Shown: positions 18,309 through 24,000 of the stretch, one piece after another
How the letters are laid out: every line of letters starts with the position of its first letter
How positions within the stretch are numbered: position 1 is the stretch's first letter
Origin: Isochrysis galbana
Lineage: Eukaryota; Haptophyta; Isochrysidales; Isochrysidaceae
NCBI GenBank assembly: GCA_018136815.1
Contig: JADDIW010000116.1
Coordinates: 1 to 24,000 of the forward strand
Direction: 5' to 3'
Length of the DNA stretch: 24,000 nucleotides
Translations under genes and position numbers: made by a program
The notes under the pieces: model-generated
The model's input: the letters and a program-made list of their open reading frames with translations, nothing else
The model's database searches: none
Told to the model about the DNA's origin: nothing

Positions 18309-19264
18309 TCAATTTCCTTTGTTCCCTTGTTCCGTGGTCCCCTCGACAGCGTGTGCGATCCCCAGCTTGGAGGCTAGTTCCACTAGCTCCGCGCTGGGCT
18401 TAAGACCGCCTTTGTCGTTCCTGTTGAAAACGGATCTCAAGTCGTTCATGTCTATCCTTTTCTTAAGCTGTCTTCCCATGCCCGCTTGGGCGCTTGGGCG
18501 GTTCTCGCCGAGTCGGTTTCTTGTGCGAAGAGGAGTGCTTTGCTTAGTATGGTGTATCTCTCTATGATTCTTATTAGTATTGATTCTTCCGAGAATTTTA
18601 TGCCGTCGTAGTGTATCCTGTAGAAGTCCGTGAATATATATCTCCACGCTAATAGGTATAGTACGTATATCACTTTCGGGGCGTCTCCTTTTGGGTATAT
18701 GAATAGGTTGTCTACAATGGTTTCTTCCCTGCTCCTTTCTAATCCGGGTGTGAACCGTGCGATTTTATTCAGTTCGCCTAGGATGTTGGTTATCCCGGGG
18801 CACTCGCCTAGGTGTGTCGAGGATTCATCCGTTTTCCCACATATGCGGCACGTGTTAGCTCTGTCTGGAAAGCGGTTGTACGTGCCCACTCGCCTGTGTG
18901 TGATATGTTTGAAGTGTAGGTGCATGTCCCTCGCCGTTACCATTGGCGTGGTGTATAGTCGCGCCAGGTGCGCCCATGTATCCCCGGGTATTTGGAGTTT
19001 TCCCTCCCATTTGGCCGGCCCCGTGAGGCGTTTGCGTTTACGGTCTTTACGCTGAAGTGCCTCGGTTAGATGTTCTACTCCGGTGCCGTCTAGCGGCGTT
19101 TTGCCGTCTAGCGTGTACTCGTCCGCTAGCGGGTATTCTAGTCTTTTGTTGGTTTTGTATCCTTCCCCCCATCTCGCCGGTGGGGATATGTCTAGGTTTG
19201 TGGGTGCGGCGAGTAGTCTATTCCCGATTATAGGTGTGCCTAGGTATGAGAGCTCCGCCTCATA
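18309..19264 (-). pseudogene. 3' part of a LINE ORF2 (non-LTR retrotransposon), C-terminal region after the reverse transcriptase
   Basis: A minus-strand frame open from 19264 (just after a TAA) reads as the C-terminal part of a non-LTR retrotransposon polyprotein: YLGTPIIGNRLLAAPTNLDI, then PAKWEGKLQIPGDTW, then MVTARDMHLHFKHITHRRVG. A CCHC-type finger follows (C139, C142, H151, C155; C-x2-C-x8-H-x3-C), as is common near the end of such proteins. Hydrophobic helices come next. The reverse transcriptase and endonuclease are missing, which is the 5' truncation typical of LINE insertions. The frame ends early at 18452 because of an 8-bp tandem duplication (GCTTGGGC at 18484-18491 and 18492-18499). 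Subtracting one copy arithmetically brings the upstream frame into register with the downstream frame that ends at 18309. The AT-biased codons differ from the GC-rich host genes. A 3' UTR of about 270 bases follows. Confidence 0.78.
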
Positions 19265-19275
19265 TTAATTTTTAA

Positions 19276-19596
19276 CAAATTTTTATGGGTCGCGGCGCGG
19301 CAAAGCAACGGGACTAGCGCTCACTAAAGACAGGACACCCTGCCGCGGCAAGCGCAAGCACCCTTCCCCCCTTATGCCACCCAGCTCCTCACTAGCTTTC
19401 TACCTGCGCTAGCCAGAGCGCCCCTCCCTCCACACTCAGACAGCCCCCTAGGCCATGTCGACGTCGGTGTCGGGTGGTGCTGTGGCTTGCGCGCGCTTGG
19501 GGTCCGGCGGCTTGGGGCGGCCCCGTTGGGGTGTCGTGGCGGCGGGGGGCTGGGAAGTGGGAGCGGTCGGCGCGCGCGCTCCATCGCGTGGCAAAC
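19276..19596 (-). mobile_element. Short MERAPTAP-family element, minus orientation (left member of head-to-head pair)
   Basis: On the minus strand it starts with a diverged family 5' motif (AAGCTATCGTTATAGTTT, overlapping 19594-19611). ATG follows at 19584, then a short frame with an extra GC pair near the start that shifts it. The family reading ends in a DVDMA patch and a TAG (19448-19450). About 170 bases of 3' UTR follow. These match the inverse of 20566-20742 at roughly 90 percent and end in CCATAAAAATTTG. Relative to the right-hand member it lacks the middle of the ORF, so it is an internally deleted, non-autonomous copy. It abuts the 5'-truncated LINE ORF2 fragment. Confidence 0.7.
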
Positions 19597-19641
19597 TATA
19601 ACGATAGCTTTGTGAGAAAAACTATTGTTATAGTTTGAACT

Positions 19642-20565
19642 ATGGAGCGTGCCGCGACCGCTCCCGAGCCTCAGGCGACCCTCGCCACTGCGCCCCACCT
19701 GGGACGCCCCACGCCGCCCGAGGCGGCTCGTCAGAAAGCCCTCTCAAAGCCCATCCAGCCCATCCAAACCACACCCGCGCGAGCGCGCGGGGTGGCGAGC
19801 ACTGGCACCGAACAGGTTGCCACCATAGCTCTGCGCATCATGCAGGGGGTCTTTGAGACCCCCTCCAACAGTGGGAAACCCTCCCACCCCAAGAGCACCT
19901 CATGTGGGAGGGCAGCTCAGCTGCCCTCCCCATGGTGGAAACCTCTACCATCAGTGCATCCAACATGGGAGGGCACTTCACAACAATCAATCTTCCACAG
20001 AGAGCACTCAATGCCTCTTTTTTTCAACATGTTGACACACTTCTCATCTTCACCCCACTCTTGTGGGCCACAAGTACCTACAACTCAGTGCCCTGCCTTG
20101 GGCCCTCTTTCAACACTTGACTCCCTCTCCCACTCCCCCTTCACACTACAACCAACCCAAACAACACGAACCCCCTTGCCTTGTGTTTCAAGCACCAAAA
20201 ATTTCAACTCAAGACACATGTTGATACACTTCTCGTCTTCGCCCCACTCTTGTGGGCCACAAGTACCTACAACTCAGTGCCCTGCCTTGGGCCCTCCTTC
20301 AACACTTCACTTCCTCTCCCACTCCCTCTTCCATCTACAACCAACCCAAGAAGCACAAACCCCCTCGTCCTCTGTTTCAAGCACCAAAAATTTCGACTCA
20401 AGACAAGAGGGAGGACATGTCTTGAGGCGGCGTCGCTGCCCATGCCTAGCGCAAGGGTATAGCGCCGCCACTCAGACATCTCCTTCCCCACAGCTCCTCT
20501 TTGAGGAGTTGCTCCTCACCCTCCCATTAGGCCCCCTTGCCTGCGAGACCAATACAGAATCCTAG
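19642..20565 (+). CDS. Retroelement ORF (ORF1-derived), 307 residues, with in-frame 63-residue duplication
   Basis: The start MERAATAPEPQ and its position after the 5' palindromic motif match the other family copies. After about residue 80 the reading frame differs from that of the 7.7-kb copy: the segment equivalent to GGHFTQQSILEAF lies in another frame here, so part of this ORF is out of register with the family protein. Residues about 130-255 are two copies of a 63-residue unit (HFSSSPHSCGPQVPTTQCPA), encoded by a 189-bp direct repeat (20031-20219 and 20220-20408). The C-terminus is ordinary and ends at TAG 20563-20565, directly before the conserved 3' UTR. No domain is recognised. The frame may be fortuitously open, and protein production is unproven. 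Confidence 0.4.
   Translation: MERAATAPEPQATLATAPHLGRPTPPEAARQKALSKPIQPIQTTPARARGVASTGTEQVATIALRIMQGVFETPSNSGKPSHPKSTSCGRAAQLPSPWWKPLPSVHPTWEGTSQQSIFHREHSMPLFFNMLTHFSSSPHSCGPQVPTTQCPALGPLSTLDSLSHSPFTLQPTQTTRTPLPCVSSTKNFNSRHMLIHFSSSPHSCGPQVPTTQCPALGPPSTLHFLSHSLFHLQPTQEAQTPSSSVSSTKNFDSRQEGGHVLRRRRCPCLAQGYSAATQTSPSPQLLFEELLLTLPLGPLACETNTES
19906..19930. repeat. 25-nt palindrome (12-bp arms, 1-nt centre)
   Basis: GGGAGGGCAGCT, one C, then AGCTGCCCTCCC. It lies inside the right-hand element just before the region where its frame departs from the family frame. Confidence 0.85.
20031..20408 (+). repeat. 189-bp direct repeat inside the retroelement ORF
   Basis: Units 20031-20219 and 20220-20408 align over their whole length with scattered substitutions. 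The period is 63 codons, so the duplication is in frame. Confidence 0.9.
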
Positions 20566-20788
20566 CGTGGGGGGCTGTCTGAGTGTGGAGGGAGGGGCGC
20601 TCCGGCTAGCGCAGGTAGAAGGCTAGTGAAGAGCTGGGTGGCACAAGGGGGGAAGGGTGCTTGCGCTTGCCGCGGCAGGGAGTCCTGTCATGAGTGAGCG
20701 CTAGTCCCATTCCTTTGCCGCTTCGCGATCCATAAAAATTTGCTAATATATATATATATATATATATATATAACGATAGCTTTGTGAG

Positions 20789-21551
20789 TGACCGAGCTAT
20801 AGTGAGTGACCGGGCTATGTGTATGCAAGGCCGCGGGCATGGCGAGAATTTTAACAGGGTTTCCCCCCATCGCAACCAACTCTAAAGTTAGTTGGCTAGG
20901 ACATGACATAATTGATTTTAATAAAATCAATCAGTGTGGAGGAGCGGCACAAAGCGGCATACTCTTCATCTTTATCTTCATCAAGTCATCAAGTTTTCGT
21001 ACACTTCGAGTGCCGTGGACGTCGACGGTGTCGGGCATGGAGAACTTAGGAATACTAACATTCTCATATAGTATCGGCTTTGACTTGATGGAAAACATGA
21101 GTCAGTGAGCTCTACCCGCTGTACATCAAGCGCATCGATGGAGTGCGCACACGGTGAACACAGAGTGCGCTGAGCGCAACCTGTCCCGTCGTAGAAGGCT
21201 CTTCAGCTGCGTAAGTATCATCGGCCTTCACATTGCGTGTTAAATGACTCGAATGACGTGGCGAGCTGAACACACGCCGCAAAGAAGCGCTCAGAGAAGC
21301 TCAAAGGAATGTCATGTGTGTCACCGTACCGGCATCGTCCACACATTAGTGAGGCGACGGTGGACAAGCATGCGTCATTGCTGTCCTAAGATTTGAACTG
21401 GGCGGCCTCTTAGCAGCGCTAGAGAATACCCGCAGGCTCACTAGGGCTCCCTGTATAAGCTCAGGCTAGCAGTCGCGCCGAGACAAGGTACATCGGATGC
21501 TCTCAGAGAAGTGTACAGCCATTTTTAGTTGCAAGCATTAGTTTATAGGGC
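20789..21551. other. Spacer with an 18-bp tandem repeat, no supported gene
   Basis: GTGAGTGACCG(A/G)GCTAT repeats with an 18-base period at about 20784-20819, directly at the target-site duplication. The rest is mixed-composition DNA. A minus-strand stretch at about 21370-21450 has tRNA-like words but cannot fold as a proper tRNA. No gene is called. Confidence 0.4.
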
Positions 21552-21887
21552 TCATCCTTCGGCCATCTGCCCCGCGAAGAGCAGGCCAACCAGAAGCGCA
21601 GCTCCGCACGGTTTGGCGATGAGTGGGATGCGGAGCCTTGTAGCGCCGTGGGCAAGGCCGAGCATAGCGAGCAGGATTATGGCGACCTGCGGGCAGGCGG
21701 CCTCGGATGAGCCATGTGATGGTGGCGCGGGCGGGCGGTGGTGCGCACGGACCGCGTGGAGGCTGCTCTCGATCTCGCGCTCTTCGGCGGTCATCGTGGC
21801 GCCAAAGTGGAACACGCCCGCACGTGCGATCCGCATGTCAGTCAGGACCAGCTGGAGGAGCGAGCATAACTCGGCCGCCCGCCACAT
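21552..21887 (-). CDS. Candidate small membrane protein or terminal exon, function unknown
   Basis: A 111-codon minus-strand frame starts at ATG 21887 and ends at TGA 21552-21554. It has strong GC-ending codon use, like the real genes in this window. The N-terminal half is soluble and helical (LLQLVLTDMRIARAG, MTAEEREIESSLHAV). Two hydrophobic segments follow near residues 69-90 (VAIILLAMLGLAHGA) and 96-107 (GAALLVGLLFAG), consistent with a two-pass membrane tail. An in-frame TAG lies just upstream of the ATG. That TAG could itself be an acceptor site (GTGCTAG before AGGATG), making this the last exon of a longer gene. No family is recognised. The plus-strand frame over the same bases is less protein-like. 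Confidence 0.42.
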   Translation of the reverse strand: MWRAAELCSLLQLVLTDMRIARAGVFHFGATMTAEEREIESSLHAVRAHHRPPAPPSHGSSEAACPQVAIILLAMLGLAHGATRLRIPLIAKPCGAALLVGLLFAGQMAEG

Positions 21888-21959
21888 CCTCTAGCACAAC
21901 CAGCGAAGCGCCGAGACGAGGAAGAATGGGAGCGCTGGGAAAAGAACTAAGCAAAGCTG

Positions 21960-22790
21960 GAGAAAAAGAGAGAGAATGGGGGAGGGAGGGAGTCTTCTTA
22001 AGGCAAATAGAGCAGCTGCAGAGCAGAGTTGGCCAGGGCGTTCACAGATCTCTGCGAGTACCCAAAGGGGGGCTCACAGGTAGCAGTGGCAGAGAGCCTC
22101 TCGTGGTGAGGCCCGGGGTGGTGAAGGAGGGGGGGGGGATGCACGCACCCGAAGAAAGGGGGGGAGGGCGGGAAGGAAGAGGACTCGCCGGCGCTAACGC
22201 GCGCGTTCCACACGCTGGGCGAGGGGGGCGGGGGGAGGGGGGGGAGGGAGGGAGAGTGAGGGGCGGAGAGGGAGAGAGAGGGGGAGGAAAGGGAAGAGAG
22301 AGAGAAGGGGAGGAGAGGGGGGAGAGGGAGGGAGGGAGAGTGAGAGAATACAAATACAAAAAATGTATATCTGTGTGTATATGTGTGTGTGCTTATGTGT
22401 GTAGAGTGTAGAGAGAGGGTAGAGTAGGGAGAAAGAGAGGGAGAAGAAGAGCGAGAGAGAGAGGAGAAACAGAGAGTAGAGAGAGAAGATATCAGCCAGG
22501 AGACGAGAAGTAAGCAGGGGAGAGATGGAGAGAAGAGAAACAAGATTTGTGAGGAGGGAGAGAGATGATAGAGGAGAGAGTAAGAGAGGTACAGCAGCGC
22601 GAGCGGTGGCGGCGTACGTAAGGAGAGGAGGAGAGGAAAGAAGAGAGAGAGAGTAGTAGGGGTGGAGTAGGAGAGAGAAGAAGAGGGCTGTGTGTGTGGG
22701 GGGGGGGGACGACGAGATCTCTGGGCGGGCGGCGGGCGGGCGGGCGGAGAGAGAGAGAGAGAGAGGGATAGAGTAGTAGTGGGTACTCCG
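21960..22790. repeat. GA-rich low-complexity region
   Basis: The plus strand is purine-rich, with GAGAGG, GGGGAGG and GGGA blocks (densest at 22210-22350 and 22420-22600). A TATGTGTGTG patch lies at about 22365-22402 and a run of ten or more G near 22698. The 332-codon Ser/Pro/Leu-rich minus-strand frame across it is a low-complexity artefact. Confidence 0.85.
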
Positions 22791-22847
22791 TAGCTACGCA
22801 ATTCCTGGCGCGTGCCCAACTCCTGGCCTGGGGGTCCTTCGGTGGCA

Positions 22848-23090
22848 GCGCTCGAGCAAAGGTCAGTGGGACAGAAGCTGGCAGCGCGCCAAGCCGCCGC
22901 AAAACTGTGGAGCGCAGATGGTGACGCCGGGCGCCTGAAGAAGGAGGAGCTGTTTGCCCTTCTGAGTGAGTGGAAGGCCGGGGATGGACAGCTCAAACCG
23001 ACGGATGGGAAGAAGGATAAGCTTTTGCCTTTGTTTCATGAGTGCGTGTCCAAAATGGGTTGTTGGGAGAGTGTTGTGAAAGTGTTGTGA
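22848..23090 (+). pseudogene. SAP-like coding segment (exon or gene fragment)
   Basis: A plus-strand frame reads ARQAAAKLWSADGDAG, then KKEELFALLSEWKAGDG, then KKDKLLPLFHECVSKMG, resembling a SAP-type helix-extended-helix motif used in DNA or chromatin binding. There is no ATG at the head. The segment may begin at an acceptor (GGTGGCAG near 22845), so it is probably an exon or a remnant. It ends at TGA 23088-23090. That stop lies in an 11-base-period direct repeat (AGTGTTGTGA at 23070-23079 and 23081-23090). Downstream DNA to about 23205 remains readable in two frames (ELDAQGRKLQQQLAP, or an Arg-rich tail), so the stop may be recent. Origin from a transposon protein is possible; no close family is recognised. 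Confidence 0.4.
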
Positions 23091-24000
23091 GACCCGCCCG
23101 CGGGAGAGCTCGACGCACAAGGCCGAAAGCTTCAGCAACAACTGGCTCCAGTCGTGGTCGTGACTCCAGTTGTGGTAGCAAGTGCCATAGCTGAACCTCA
23201 GTGAGAGAGATAGACTATGTGCACACCATTACCATCATGACCATTACTTGCCCTTATGCTTATATGAAGAGCCATTATATGGTGGTGGCTATGTGCGAGC
23301 CGCGCCGCGGCGGTACCCGTGCCCCGACCAGCGCCGTGCGCACCACACGCGTCGTGCTAGCTTCCCTACTGCTTGTCTATGGTGTTGTGGGCTTCACCTA
23401 TGTGTTGTTATGGGACATGAGCTGGTACCACTCCACTTTTCATGGGCTATGCCGGAGATATGGGCTGTTTTGGCCTGGAAGGACTCCATGTCAGGGATTG
23501 GACCAGTATTAATATTTGCACTTGCAGACCGGGTCCTCGTTCACCTGCCGTTAGCGTCCAACGCCATGCAATTCGGGTCAAGTCCGCCTGTGCTGGGCTG
23601 GAGGGTACTACATGCTTCAAGGCACATCCCTTTTGGGGGGGGCCTAGCCCCATTTTGACCAAAATACAAGGGGGAAGGACTAGGGTGTCAGGAATTGAGT
23701 AGACACCGAGTAGGTAGTGGTAGTGGGTAGGGGAGTCAGTCTTAGGCTCCCCCCCCCCCCCCGCGCGCGAGCCTCGGTTGTGGAATACAATACAAGTAGG
23801 TCGTATAAAAAAGAGGGTTTTTGCAGGGCTCAAGAAGGTCCCAACAAGAGGCCCCCGTCAATAGCACCTGGCTGGGCGCTCTTGGGGCTCTATTATTGGG
23901 GCCTTGTTGCAAAAGGTGAAACGCGCGTTCTCCTCTCCAAGAGTGGCTCGACTTGCTTTCTCCTGTGCAGTTCACGGGGAGACGGGGAGGGGCGCGCGAT
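23091..24000. other. Right end of window, no supported gene
   Basis: Overlapping plus frames at 23201-23512, 23248-23658 and 23442-23702 compete with one another and lack motifs. One contains a hydrophobic stretch (VVLASLLLVYGVVGF). A run of 13 C lies at about 23750-23762. Near the edge, a pyrimidine-rich stretch ending CTCCTGTGCAG (about 23960-23970) could be an acceptor site of a gene continuing to the right. None of this is firm. Confidence 0.35.

Larger units (their letters stand above)
19617..20768 (+). mobile_element. Full-length non-autonomous retroelement of the MERAPTAP family with perfect 20-bp target-site duplication
   Basis: TATAACGATAGCTTTGTGAG occurs at 19597-19616 and again at 20769-20788, an exact 20-bp target-site duplication bracketing 1152 bases. 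The element opens with AAAAACTATTGTTATAGTTT, has ATG at 19642, and carries a 307-codon ORF. It then has the shared 3' UTR starting GGGGGCTGTCTGAGTGTGG, and ends in CCATAAAAATTTG plus a (TA)n tail (20743-20768). No reverse transcriptase is encoded, so it must be mobilised in trans. The left member's 5' motif was the target, so this insertion is the younger of the two. Confidence 0.8.

Noticed and set aside
21370..21450. Minus-strand tRNA-like sequence with a GTTCAAATC T-loop word and a CTGCTAA anticodon-loop word
   Set aside because: The T stem has a mismatch and a wobble pair, the anticodon stem does not form five pairs, and no acceptor stem closes it. At most it is a tRNA-derived relic.
21998..22996. 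332-codon minus-strand Ser/Pro/Leu frame
   Set aside because: A low-complexity translation of GA-rich DNA that overlaps the better SAP-like segment on the other strand.
23248..23658. 136-codon plus-strand frame and two competitors
   Set aside because: Three overlapping frames are equally open, none has a motif, and the codon bias is unlike the real genes. A hydrophobic stretch alone is not enough.

Overview
This is eukaryotic nuclear DNA, most likely from a unicellular alga. The evidence is a multi-exon gene with GT-AG introns, very GC-rich coding DNA, long (GA)n tracts, and 5'-truncated or broken non-LTR retroelements with target-site duplications. The GTGCG-type donor sites and an ADP-ribosyltransferase joined to a leucine-rich repeat (LRR) array fit a haptophyte or similar chromist alga best. 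That placement is inference; no marker gene is present to confirm it.

Layout. Bases 1-1023 (minus) hold a RING-H2 protein gene that runs off the left edge. From 1.0 to 2.3 kb are its upstream region and two purine microsatellites. From 2.3 to 6.6 kb is gene-poor repeat territory: two identical 249-bp tandem units carrying a hairpin, small AT-rich palindromic units, a decayed coding segment, a short retroelement 5'-end copy flanked by a 14-bp direct repeat, and a 203-bp tandem repeat. A small DUF4864-like gene lies at 6851-7282 (plus). It is followed by a broken retroelement ORF1 fragment (7.7-8.5 kb) and weak minus-strand coding candidates (8.9-9.7 kb). About 1 kb of (GA)n with a 49-G run precedes the main gene.

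The main gene (11206-16415, plus) has 15 exons that I assembled by eye. It encodes about 1224 residues: a conserved N-terminal module, an R-S-E type ADP-ribosyltransferase domain, and a C-terminal ribonuclease-inhibitor-type LRR array. Nearly every repeat is exactly one 84-nt, phase-2 exon. This is the layout of an NLR-like receptor with an ADP-ribosyltransferase effector.

From 17.1 to 20.8 kb is a nest of mobile elements: a 934-bp insertion with a 17-bp target-site duplication, the 3' half of a LINE ORF2 broken by an 8-bp tandem duplication, and two head-to-head elements of one family. One of that pair sits in the 5' end of the other with a perfect 20-bp target-site duplication. The rest holds a candidate small membrane protein (21.5-21.9 kb, minus), more GA-rich DNA, and a SAP-like coding segment near 22.9 kb. 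The last kilobase has no gene I can support.

The genes do not form an operon or an evident pathway. The RING protein suggests ubiquitin signalling and the ADP-ribosyltransferase-LRR protein suggests recognition-triggered ADP-ribosylation, but any link between them is unsupported.
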